Source: JBBRMY01 sp038230595 (GTDB taxonomy: Bacteria; Bacteroidota; Ignavibacteria; Tepidaquicellales; Tepidaquicellaceae). Taken from it: a stretch of DNA of 5,807 nt. A model generated the notes under the pieces. It saw nothing but the letters and a program-made list of their open reading frames with translations, had not been told where the DNA came from and searched no databases. The DNA lies in assembly GCA_038230595.1 (NCBI GenBank), contig JBBRMY010000155.1, forward strand, positions 1 through 5,807. The letters run 5' to 3'. Positions 1 to 5,807 of this stretch are shown one piece after another. The position numbers and the translations under genes are program-made. Numbering within the stretch: the first letter of the stretch is position 1; each line of letters starts with the position of its first letter.

Positions 1-305
1 AATACTTTTGTCCACCGGGTATTTCCAATTATCAAAAGCAGCCTTCTTATTTCCGGCTGAAATAAAATAATAAAAGTTATAACCCATATTTCTGTGATCC
101 TGCTGAGAAGCCATCCTAATGTGTGAAAATTTAATGCCTGTGCGATAAGTGAAATGGAAACTATAGAAACGAGAGCTACAAAGATCTGATAAGCAATTGT
201 TCCTTTCATTATATTGTAAAGCTTGTAGAATATATACGATACAAGTAATATATCCAGAACATCTATAAGCCGTACACTTACAAAACTTATCTTAAATAGC
301 TCCAC
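1..305 (-). CDS. cdaA: Diadenylate cyclase, CdaA/YbbP type, N-terminal part (3' end outside window)
   Basis: CdaA-family enzymes are membrane-anchored and condense two ATP into the second messenger cyclic di-AMP. Only the first 101 codons lie in the window. They show the family's N-terminal architecture: three hydrophobic helices at about residues 13-29 (LIDVLDILLVSYIFYKLY), 40-57 and 66-83, then the hallmark junction FQPEIRRLL (82-90) that leads into the DAC domain. The catalytic DGA and RHR motifs would lie beyond base 1 and cannot be checked. The start is taken as GTG at 305-303: an in-frame TAA (320-318) lies five codons upstream and no ATG falls between. The overlapping ATG at 307-305 is in another frame and stops after six codons. 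No Shine-Dalgarno sequence is visible. The gene diverges from scpA. The call rests on recognising the membrane module and junction motif, without the catalytic domain. Confidence 0.85.
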   Translation of the reverse strand, partial: MELFKISFVSVRLIDVLDILLVSYIFYKLYNIMKGTIAYQIFVALVSIVSISLIAQALNFHTLGWLLSRITEIWVITFIILFQPEIRRLLLIIGNTRWTKV

Positions 306-328
306 ATTTTTGTTTAATTAAAGTAAAT

Positions 329-358
329 ATTTTAAATATGTTTTTAAACATAAAACAA
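329..358 (-). promoter_or_regulatory. Candidate sigma70-like promoter for cdaA
   Basis: Read on the minus strand, TTGTTT (358-353) is followed after 18 bases by TAAAAT (334-329). This would start transcription near 322, leaving a leader of under 20 bases before the GTG. A competing candidate further upstream is TTGTAA (395-390), 18 bases, TATATA (371-366), giving a leader of about 50 bases. In such AT-rich DNA both matches could be chance. Confidence 0.3.
337..352. repeat. 16-bp inverted repeat, possible operator
   Basis: TATGTTT and AAACATA form perfect 7-base arms around a TT centre. The repeat sits within the 18-base spacer of the nearer cdaA promoter candidate, a position where a bound regulator could act. 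The AT-rich setting makes a chance palindrome fairly likely, and no known operator family is recognised. Confidence 0.3.
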
Positions 359-400
359 TCCGAAGTATATACGTTTATTACATTTAATTTTACAAGGCTA

Positions 401-430
401 TTGAGTATATTTACCTATAAAATTTATAAT
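401..430 (+). promoter_or_regulatory. Candidate sigma70-like promoter of the scpA operon
   Basis: TTGAGT at 401-406 and a consensus TATAAT at 425-430 are separated by 18 bases. Transcription would begin near 437, giving a leader of about 45 bases that contains the AAGAAGGAA at 457-465. It is the best promoter match in the intergenic region and is correctly placed for the plus-strand genes. A second TATAAA (415-420) lies just upstream. Confidence 0.5.
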
Positions 431-456
431 TTCCCTTATTACGCGTTGAATTCATT

Positions 457-465
457 AAGAAGGAA
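457..465 (+). promoter_or_regulatory. Shine-Dalgarno-like AAGAAGGAA, unusually far from the scpA start
   Basis: AAGAAGGAA resembles a strong ribosome binding site, but 17 bases separate it from the TTG at 483, more than the usual 5-10. No start codon lies at normal distance in the scpA frame, because TAA at 474-476 blocks it. Either the spacing is tolerated or the match is not used. Confidence 0.35.
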
Positions 466-482
466 TTATCATTTAATCTAAT

Positions 483-1337
483 TTGTCAGACGATATCAAC
501 GAAATAAATTCTTCAGAAAACGAAAGCATTCCTGTTGATGCAAATATTACAGAAATGTCTTCTGATGAGGAAATCTCTTTACCAAAGGAAAGAGAATACT
601 GGACTAAGCTTTCTGAGTTTGAAGGTCCTCTTGATATTCTACTGCACTTTGTAAAAGCGGAAGAGCTCGACATATACAATATTCCAATACACAAGATTAC
701 AAAAGATTTTCTGGACTATGTGAATTTCAAAGCGTTTCTTGATATTGAGCTTGCAGGTGAATTTCTTCTAATGGCATCTGAACTGATGAAGATAAAAGCA
801 AAGATGCTGATTCCTGTTTCTGCCGAAGTAGGTGAAATAGATGAAGAAGATCCGAGAATGGTTCTTGTTCGAAAACTAATTGAATACAAGCGCTTTAAAG
901 ATGCAGCTGAAGAGCTTTCTGTTCTCGAGAAAGAAGCAAAGAAGCAATTTGAAAGGACATGTTTTGAATTTGATAACAAGATAATTGAGACGAAGGATGA
1001 AGGATTTGAATCTCTGAAAAATGTGACCATATTCAATCTGATCAAAGCTTATAAAATTGTACTTACCAGCATAAAGCCACAGGTAATTCACTCAATTGAA
1101 ACTCTTGATATTACTGCTGAATCTCAGAGACAATTTGTTATAGATATAATTGATAAAAATGGCGAGATAGATTTTTTTATGATGATAAACGAAATGCATG
1201 ATAGAATGACGATCATCTGTACATTTCTTGCATTGCTTCAGCTGGCAGCTGAATATTTAATTGAGGTTGCAGTTGATCCTTTCGACCTCACAAAATTTAT
1301 ATTGAAAAAAAGGCTTTCAATGGCTGAGTTTATTTGA
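483..1337 (+). CDS. scpA: Segregation and condensation protein A (kleisin subunit of SMC-ScpAB)
   Basis: ScpA is the kleisin that bridges the SMC head domains and binds a ScpB dimer in the bacterial condensin, which compacts and segregates the chromosome. The 284-residue product has the N-terminal kleisin signature EFEGPLDILLHFV (45-57) followed by LDIYNIPIHKITKDFLDY (62-79). The conserved helix AGEFLLMASELMKIKAKMLIP spans 91-111, the DPRMVLVRKLIEYKRFKDAA block 123-142, and a C-terminal winged-helix region about 215-280. The first 38 residues are an acidic extension (12 D/E, 2 K/R) that makes it a little longer than typical family members of about 250-270. TTG at 483 is the only upstream start possible, since TAA at 474-476 is in frame; the next ATG is codon 25 (555) and has no ribosome binding site. 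The stop overlaps the scpB start (TTGA, 1334-1337), so the two are probably translationally coupled. Confidence 0.93.
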   Translation: MSDDINEINSSENESIPVDANITEMSSDEEISLPKEREYWTKLSEFEGPLDILLHFVKAEELDIYNIPIHKITKDFLDYVNFKAFLDIELAGEFLLMASELMKIKAKMLIPVSAEVGEIDEEDPRMVLVRKLIEYKRFKDAAEELSVLEKEAKKQFERTCFEFDNKIIETKDEGFESLKNVTIFNLIKAYKIVLTSIKPQVIHSIETLDITAESQRQFVIDIIDKNGEIDFFMMINEMHDRMTIICTFLALLQLAAEYLIEVAVDPFDLTKFILKKRLSMAEFI

Positions 1338-2278
1338 ATACTGATAATTTTAAAAATATAGTTGAGTCCCTCATATTTGCTTCGGAAGAAGAAATAACTT
1401 CTAAGCAGATCAGAGATATTCTTGTTGCTTTCAATATTAAAGTTGATACTAAATCAATTGATCAATCTGTTGACGACCTGAATGAGGATTATAAAAGAAG
1501 CCTGAGTTCTTTTGAAATTATTAAGATAGCAGGCGGTTATCAATTCTCTTCAAGAAAAGAATATGGAGTTTATGTAGGAAAACTTTTCGATGAGAAGCAG
1601 AAAAAAAGATTATCGCAGTCTTCAATTGAAACGCTTGCTATAGTCGCTTACAAGCAGCCGATAACCCGGTCAGAAATTGAATTTATCCGCGGCGTGAATG
1701 TTGATTACATAATAAATTCTCTTCTGGAAAGAAACCTGGTTACAATTGCAGGCAGAGCTACGACTCCAGGGAAACCGATCCTATACAGTACAACACCGAC
1801 ATTCTTAAAAGTAATTGGATTAAACTCTCTCGAAGATCTTCCAAAGCTTAAAGAAATAAATGACATTCTCAAAAACGAAAAGATAGAAGGTATAACAGAA
1901 GCTGATATAGATCTTTTTAATTCGATCAATGTAGAGAACATAGGTGATAAATCCAAAGGCACTGCTAACGAGCAAAAACAATTAAGCTTTGATGAGAATG
2001 GTGTCCCTCTGACTGAGACTGAAACAGAGACTAAAACTGAGATTGATAGTGAGAATGAAAATGAAAGTGAGAGTGATAACTCTGATAATATCGCAGCTGA
2101 TGAAGTAAATGATATAAAAACAATTGAAGAAAACGAAGAAACAATAGATATGGAAAATGATTTTAAAGAATTTGAAGTACCTCAGAATAATGTTGAGCCG
2201 GATATAAGCAGCTCTATCGAATTAGACAAAGACATTTTAGATAACCACGAAACGAAAGGCAGTGATGCCGGAGACTGA
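1334..2278 (+). CDS. scpB: Segregation and condensation protein B with long acidic C-terminal tail
   Basis: ScpB forms a dimer of tandem winged-helix proteins that binds the central linker of ScpA in the SMC complex. The ScpB core is clear: the first winged helix begins FKNIVESLIFASEEEITSKQI (6-26), and the second carries LSQSSIETLAIVAYKQPITR (93-112), SEIEFIRGVNVDYIINSLLE (113-132) and GRATTPGKPILYSTTPTFL (140-158), ending near DLPKL (168-172). The product is 314 residues, against roughly 170-200 for most ScpB proteins as I know them. The excess is a C-terminal tail; residues 220-314 hold 34 D/E against 5 K and no R, and are probably disordered. TTG at 1334 is forced as start: an in-frame TGA lies at 1325-1327 and only GTT and TAT separate them. 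The gene overlaps scpA by 4 nt and the following pseudouridine synthase gene by 14. Confidence 0.93.
   Translation: MNTDNFKNIVESLIFASEEEITSKQIRDILVAFNIKVDTKSIDQSVDDLNEDYKRSLSSFEIIKIAGGYQFSSRKEYGVYVGKLFDEKQKKRLSQSSIETLAIVAYKQPITRSEIEFIRGVNVDYIINSLLERNLVTIAGRATTPGKPILYSTTPTFLKVIGLNSLEDLPKLKEINDILKNEKIEGITEADIDLFNSINVENIGDKSKGTANEQKQLSFDENGVPLTETETETKTEIDSENENESESDNSDNIAADEVNDIKTIEENEETIDMENDFKEFEVPQNNVEPDISSSIELDKDILDNHETKGSDAGD
2012..2089 (+). repeat. Degenerate hexanucleotide repeat coding the S/T/N-E/D stretch of the ScpB tail
   Basis: About 26 codons of scpB (residues 227-252) alternate a T/S/N codon with a D/E codon, with units such as ACTGAG, ACTGAA, AATGAA and AGTGAG. The protein reads TETETETKTE, then IDSENENESESDNSDN. 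The DNA is a decayed tandem repeat of six-base units, so replication slippage is a likely origin and length variation between strains is expected. Confidence 0.7.
2255..2259 (+). promoter_or_regulatory. Shine-Dalgarno-like AAAGG that favours the ATG at 2265
   Basis: AAAGG ends five bases before ATG 2265. The adjoining in-frame GTG at 2262 would leave only two bases, so the ATG is the better start for the pseudouridine synthase. It is the only normally spaced ribosome binding site seen among the plus-strand genes here. Confidence 0.45.
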
Positions 2279-2984
2279 TCTAACAAGGCTTAACAAATAT
2301 ATTGCCTCTAACGGAATACTTTCCAGAAGAAAAATAGACGATCTTATTACACAGGGACGCGTTGATGTAAACGGTGTAACTATAATGGAACTTGGTTACA
2401 AGATCAATGCTGCAAAAGATAAAGTTGATGTTGACGGTCAAAGAATAAAACCTGTAACAAAGAAGATCTATATAATGCTTAACAAGCCTGATTCAGTTAT
2501 AACTTCCCTTTCAGATGAAAAGAGAAGAAGAACTGTAATGGATCTTGTAAAAATTAATGATAAGATATTTCCCGTTGGAAGACTTGATTACCATACGACA
2601 GGATTACTTCTTCTGACTAATGATGGTGAATTTGCAAATAAGCTTATGAGCCCAAAGTCAAAGATCTATAAAACTTATGTTGTAAAGCTTTCAAAGCCTC
2701 TTGAAGAAAAGCATAGATTAAAGCTGACAGGCGGAGTAAGACTTGAAAAAGTTAAAACCTTACCTGCTAAAATAGATTTCATTACAGAAAAAGATTACTC
2801 CAATTTAAAGATCTCCATTTCCGAAGGTAAGAACCGGCAGGTAAGGAAAATGTTCGAGCATTACGGATATTTTGTTAGAGCACTTCACAGAAGCGCTTAT
2901 GCAGGATTAAAGCTTGAGAAAATGAAGTTCGGTGAATGGCGGCATTTAACAAAAGACGAAGTAGAAATATTAAATTCAAAATAA
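2265..2984 (+). CDS. rluB: RsuA/RluB-family pseudouridine synthase (probably 23S rRNA, RluB type)
   Basis: The enzyme isomerises a uridine in rRNA to pseudouridine during ribosome assembly. From ATG 2265 it is 239 residues, normal for the family. An N-terminal S4 RNA-binding domain (about 6-62) begins TRLNKYIASNGILSRRKIDD and contains GRVDVNG. The catalytic domain has YIMLNKPDSVITS (69-81) and the motif GRLDYHTTGLLLLTNDGE (105-122), whose Asp108 is the expected catalytic residue. The C-terminal ISEGKNRQVRKMFEHYGY (185-202) is a typical RluB/RsuA signature. Specificity within the RsuA/RluB/RluE/RluF group cannot be fixed from sequence alone; the S4 domain and the position after scpAB, where RluB homologues commonly lie, favour RluB. 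An in-frame GTG at 2262 would add one residue. The gene overlaps scpB by 14 nt, which suggests coupling, and lies 15 nt before lysS. Confidence 0.9.
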   Translation: MPETDLTRLNKYIASNGILSRRKIDDLITQGRVDVNGVTIMELGYKINAAKDKVDVDGQRIKPVTKKIYIMLNKPDSVITSLSDEKRRRTVMDLVKINDKIFPVGRLDYHTTGLLLLTNDGEFANKLMSPKSKIYKTYVVKLSKPLEEKHRLKLTGGVRLEKVKTLPAKIDFITEKDYSNLKISISEGKNRQVRKMFEHYGYFVRALHRSAYAGLKLEKMKFGEWRHLTKDEVEILNSK

Positions 2985-2999
2985 TTTCAAATTAGATAG

Positions 3000-4589
3000 T
3001 TGATAGAAGAAAACGAAATAGTAAAGCAGAACGATCTTGTTAAAAGAAGATTTGAAGAGCTTGATGAAATAAGAAAAATGGGTATCAACCCTTATCCCTA
3101 TAGGTTTGATATTGATTCAAATTCTAGAAAGATAATTGAAGGTTTCAAAGATCCGGAATCTGATGAAGAAAAAGAACAGGCAAAGCTTGTTCACGTTTCT
3201 ATAGCCGGAAGAATAATGGCGATCAGAAAAATGGGTAAGGCAGCTTTCTGTCATATTAAAGACGAGCAGGGAAAAATTCAGATATATATCCGAAAGGATG
3301 ATGTTGGAGAACAGAGTTATGCACTGATGAAATTGCTGGATATAGGTGATATCATTGGAGTAAAAGGATATGTTTTCAGAACAAAGACAGGAGAAGTTTC
3401 TGTTCATGCTGCTTCGTTCACGCTTCTTGCAAAGTCATTGTTCCCTCTTCCTGTCGTAAAAGAAGAAACTCTCGAGTCCGGAGAAAAAGTTATCCATGAT
3501 GCTTTCGCAGATGTTGAGTTAAGATACCGTCAGAGATACATTGACCTAATAGTAAACGATCACGTTAAAGAAGTTTTTCTTAAAAGAACTAAAATTATTC
3601 AGTCAATAAAAAGGACTCTTGAAAAGCAGGATTTTTTTGAAGTAGAAACTCCTACTTTGCAGGCTGTCTATGGAGGCGCTAATGCAAAGCCGTTTGTTAC
3701 TCATCATAATGCTTTAGATATTCCTCTTTATTTAAGAATTTCTAATGAACTATATCTAAAGAGATTGATCGTAGGCGGCTTTAATAGAGTTTATGAATTT
3801 GTAAGAGACTTTAGAAATGAAGGAATTGACAGAACGCATAATCCTGAATTTACACAGGTAGAATGGTATCAGGCATACGGAGATTATACTGATTCTATGA
3901 ATTTATTTGAAGAAGTCTGTGAGCAGGCTTGTATTGATGCAAACGGAACCAACACTGTAAAATATGGTGATACTGAAATAAACTTTGCACGTCCCTGGAA
4001 AAGATTAAAAATGACTGATGCAATAAAGGAAAAAACAGGACTTGATGTACTCTCAGCTTCTAAGCAGGAAATACTTGATCACATGGTAAATAATAATGTT
4101 GATTTCGACAGGAAAATCTCAGGCTCAAAAGGATTATTAGTTGCAGCGCTTTTTGAAAGTACTTGCGAAGATGATCTGGTCCAGCCGACATTTGTTATTG
4201 ATCATCCTATAGAAACTACTCCACTTTGCAAGCAGCTAAGAAGTTATTCTCCAGAGCAGTTTGAAGAAATGAAGAATGATCCTGAGCAGGTAATTTATGT
4301 AGAAAGGTTTGAGCCCTATATTAACAAATGGGAAATGGGAAATTCTTATTCTGAGCTTAATGACCCTGTTCTCCAGAGAAAATTGTTAGAAGATCAGGTT
4401 AACCGCGGCAGAGGCGGCGAAGAGGAAACGCATCCTATGGATGATGATTTCATTCGAGCTATTGAAGTTGGCATGCCTCCAACAACAGGAGTTGGCTTGG
4501 GTGTCGACAGGCTCGTAATGCTATTAACAAATTCGCAAACAATAAGAGATGTGCTGTTTTTCCCTCTGATGAGGCCAATAGATAAATAA
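3000..4589 (+). CDS. lysS: Lysyl-tRNA synthetase, class II
   Basis: LysRS charges tRNA-Lys with lysine in the cytoplasm, using ATP. The 529-residue product has the N-terminal helix LVKRRFEELDEIRKMGINPYPY (13-34), an OB-fold anticodon-binding domain (about 65-145) and the linker ELRYRQRYIDLIVN (173-186). Class II motif 1 lies near 205-220, motif 2 is FRNEGIDRTHNPEFTQVEWY (271-290), and motif 3 is GVGLGVDRLVML (497-508) with Arg504. Residues expected to hold lysine are present: E288, Y290, N448 and E452. It is somewhat longer than common bacterial LysRS (about 490-510). Extra residues lie around 152-170 and between PLC (408-410) and ERFE (435-438), and WEMGN (444-448) stands where GREIGN is usual. 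TTG at 3000 is forced as start because TAG at 2997-2999 directly precedes it; the first ATG (codon 27) would remove the conserved first helix. No Shine-Dalgarno sequence is visible. Probably co-transcribed with the upstream genes. Confidence 0.96.
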   Translation: MIEENEIVKQNDLVKRRFEELDEIRKMGINPYPYRFDIDSNSRKIIEGFKDPESDEEKEQAKLVHVSIAGRIMAIRKMGKAAFCHIKDEQGKIQIYIRKDDVGEQSYALMKLLDIGDIIGVKGYVFRTKTGEVSVHAASFTLLAKSLFPLPVVKEETLESGEKVIHDAFADVELRYRQRYIDLIVNDHVKEVFLKRTKIIQSIKRTLEKQDFFEVETPTLQAVYGGANAKPFVTHHNALDIPLYLRISNELYLKRLIVGGFNRVYEFVRDFRNEGIDRTHNPEFTQVEWYQAYGDYTDSMNLFEEVCEQACIDANGTNTVKYGDTEINFARPWKRLKMTDAIKEKTGLDVLSASKQEILDHMVNNNVDFDRKISGSKGLLVAALFESTCEDDLVQPTFVIDHPIETTPLCKQLRSYSPEQFEEMKNDPEQVIYVERFEPYINKWEMGNSYSELNDPVLQRKLLEDQVNRGRGGEEETHPMDDDFIRAIEVGMPPTTGVGLGVDRLVMLLTNSQTIRDVLFFPLMRPIDK

Positions 4590-4604
4590 ATTTTTAAAAC
4601 GAAA

Positions 4605-5807
4605 ATGAAATACAAGAAAAATATTTTAGAACTAATCGGAAACACTCCGATGGTTCAGGTTAATACAATTACAAAAGGGACAAAAGGTCTTGTACTGGCT
4701 AAGCTGGAGTCTTTGAATCCCGGCGGTAGTGTTAAAGACAGGATAGGAATATCCATGATAGAAAAAGCTGAACGTGAAGGAATATTAAAACCGGGTGGAA
4801 CGATCATAGAAGCAACAAGCGGTAATACAGGTATCGGACTTGCTCTTGCAGCAAATCAAAAAGGCTACAAATCGATCTTTGTAATGACTACAAAAGCTTC
4901 TATCGAAAAGGTGAATTATCTTAAAGCACTTGGAGCAGATGTTATTATTAAGCCTATAACTGCAAAACCTGATTCTCCTGAACATTATGTTGCAACTGCG
5001 AAAAGATTATCAGAAGAAATACCGAATTCATTTTTTCCTTATCAATATTTCAACGATGCAAACCCTGATGCTCACTACAGGACTACAGGACCTGAAATAT
5101 GGAATGATACAGATGGTAAGATAACCCATTTTGTTGCAGGAATTGGTACAGGAGGAACTATCAGCGGAACCGGAAAATATCTGAAAGAAAAGAATCCGAA
5201 TATAAAAGTGATAGGTGCTGATCCATATGGCTCGATCTTCAAAACTTATATGGCTACCGGAGAAACTCCCGAAGGCATTCCTTATCTTGTTGAAGGTATA
5301 GGACAGGATTCTATTCCGGGCAATGTTTATTTCGATTACATTGACGAGATCATAAACGTAACTGATCTTGAATCCGTCAATATGGCAAGAAGGCTTGCTA
5401 AAGAAGAAGGGATATTCACCGGAGCATCTTCAGGAACAATTGCACATGCAGCAGCTCAGGTTGCAAAGACTTTGAAAGAAGGCGACATTATGGTTTTCAT
5501 TATTTGCGATACAGGTGAAAGGTATTTATCAAAGTATCATTCAGAAGACTGGATAAGAGATAAGCGTTTGATGGACAGAACAACTGCAACTGTTGGAACA
5601 ATTTTCCATACAAAGCCGGAAAAAGATACACCTGAGCTTGTAGCAGTGACTCCGGAAGAAAATGTTTCAGATGCATTATTTTTAATGAATCAGTATAATC
5701 TGACAACTGTACCGGTAATTGATGATGGGAAATGCATTGGCTCTTTAAATGAGAATAAGCTTCTTCGGGATATTATGGTTGATAGAAATACTGCAAGCAA
5801 AAAAATT
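4605..5807 (+). CDS. Cystathionine beta-synthase, PLP-dependent, with C-terminal CBS domain (3' end outside window)
   Basis: This fold-type II PLP enzyme most likely condenses serine with homocysteine to cystathionine, the first transsulfuration step towards cysteine. The reading frame is open to the window end (401 codons). The PLP lysine is K44 in NPGGSVKDR (38-46), the substrate loop is TSGNTG (71-76), the phosphate loop GTGGT (181-185), and the pyridine-nitrogen serine region GASSG (273-277). EGIGQDSIP (230-238) is characteristic of cystathionine beta-synthases rather than O-acetylserine sulfhydrylases. From about residue 345 a regulatory CBS domain begins (VTPEENVSDALFLMNQY, then TTVPVIDDGKCIGSLNENKL); a second would follow outside the window. 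There is no heme-binding N-terminal extension. A cysteine synthase-like activity remains possible. ATG 4605 lies 15 nt after lysS and in the same frame as it; no Shine-Dalgarno sequence is seen. Confidence 0.92.
   Translation, partial: MKYKKNILELIGNTPMVQVNTITKGTKGLVLAKLESLNPGGSVKDRIGISMIEKAEREGILKPGGTIIEATSGNTGIGLALAANQKGYKSIFVMTTKASIEKVNYLKALGADVIIKPITAKPDSPEHYVATAKRLSEEIPNSFFPYQYFNDANPDAHYRTTGPEIWNDTDGKITHFVAGIGTGGTISGTGKYLKEKNPNIKVIGADPYGSIFKTYMATGETPEGIPYLVEGIGQDSIPGNVYFDYIDEIINVTDLESVNMARRLAKEEGIFTGASSGTIAHAAAQVAKTLKEGDIMVFIICDTGERYLSKYHSEDWIRDKRLMDRTTATVGTIFHTKPEKDTPELVAVTPEENVSDALFLMNQYNLTTVPVIDDGKCIGSLNENKLLRDIMVDRNTASKKI

Larger units (their letters stand above)
306..482. other. AT-rich divergent intergenic region between cdaA and scpA
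   Basis: This 177-base gap must carry the upstream signals of both cdaA (leftward) and scpA (rightward). It is strikingly AT-rich, with several short AT palindromes such as TTTAATTAAA at 313-322 and the 337-352 inverted repeat. No open reading frame of note, RNA gene or terminator hairpin was found in it. The promoter candidates are listed separately. Confidence 0.7.

Noticed and set aside
475..486. TAATTTG overlapping the scpA start as a Bacteroidota-type -7 element (TAnnTTTG).
   Set aside because: It is one base short of the motif and overlaps the start codon, while a better sigma70-like promoter lies upstream at 401-430.
876..1091. Minus-strand open frames inside scpA, such as 876-1091 and 716-1045.
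   Set aside because: They run antisense to a well-conserved gene, show no family motif and have Ser/Phe/Ile-rich composition typical of antisense frames in AT-rich coding DNA.
1305..1337. A7 run near the end of scpA as a possible -1 frameshift site that would fuse ScpA to ScpB (scpB lies in the -1 frame).
   Set aside because: A TGA at 1325-1327 in the scpB frame lies between the A run and the scpB start, so slippage could not yield a fusion. The heptamer GAAAAAA is also not a standard slippery site.
5500..5706. Minus-strand open frames in lysS and the cystathionine beta-synthase gene (3117-3407, 4394-4645, 4785-4985, 5500-5706).
   Set aside because: Each lies opposite a clearly conserved plus-strand coding region with intact motifs, and none resembles a known protein.
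4605..5807. Annotation of the last gene as cysteine synthase (cysK).
   Set aside because: EGIGQDSIP and the beginning of a C-terminal CBS domain fit cystathionine beta-synthase better, although a secondary cysteine synthase activity cannot be excluded.

Overview
The window looks like an ordinary housekeeping stretch of a low-GC bacterial chromosome. It holds the start of one gene on the minus strand (cdaA) and, diverging from it, five tightly packed plus-strand genes: scpA, scpB, an RsuA/RluB-family pseudouridine synthase gene, lysS and a cystathionine beta-synthase gene cut off by the window end. AT-rich codon choice (AAA, ATA, AGA and TTA are common), weak or absent Shine-Dalgarno sequences and the gene set suggest a free-living bacterium, perhaps from the Bacteroidota/Chlorobiota/Ignavibacteriota group. 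That placement is inference from style and protein flavour, not from a marker comparison.

Layout. Bases 1-305 (minus) encode the N-terminal membrane part of a CdaA-type diadenylate cyclase; its catalytic domain lies beyond the left edge. Bases 306-482 are a very AT-rich divergent intergenic region with a good sigma70-like promoter candidate facing scpA, a weaker one facing cdaA, and a small inverted repeat inside the latter. Bases 483-2278 encode the two non-SMC subunits of the bacterial condensin, ScpA (kleisin) and ScpB, overlapping by 4 nt. The pseudouridine synthase (2265-2984) overlaps the end of scpB. lysS (3000-4589) follows after 15 nt, and the cystathionine beta-synthase gene (4605 to the window end) after another 15 nt. 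No terminator is visible between the plus-strand genes, so they are probably one transcription unit.

How the genes work together. ScpA and ScpB act with SMC in chromosome organisation. The scpA-scpB-pseudouridine synthase order is a conserved bacterial neighbourhood. The last three genes serve ribosome maturation, lysyl-tRNA supply and transsulfuration; they are linked to ScpAB by co-transcription rather than by a known shared mechanism.

Points of interest. Three genes (scpA, scpB, lysS) have TTG as the only usable upstream start, and cdaA appears to start with GTG. ScpA carries an acidic N-terminal extension, and ScpB a long acidic repeat-bearing C-terminal tail. The LysRS has a lineage-type insertion near its active site. 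I see no mobile element, CRISPR array, RNA gene or defence system, and nothing that amounts to a previously undescribed system.
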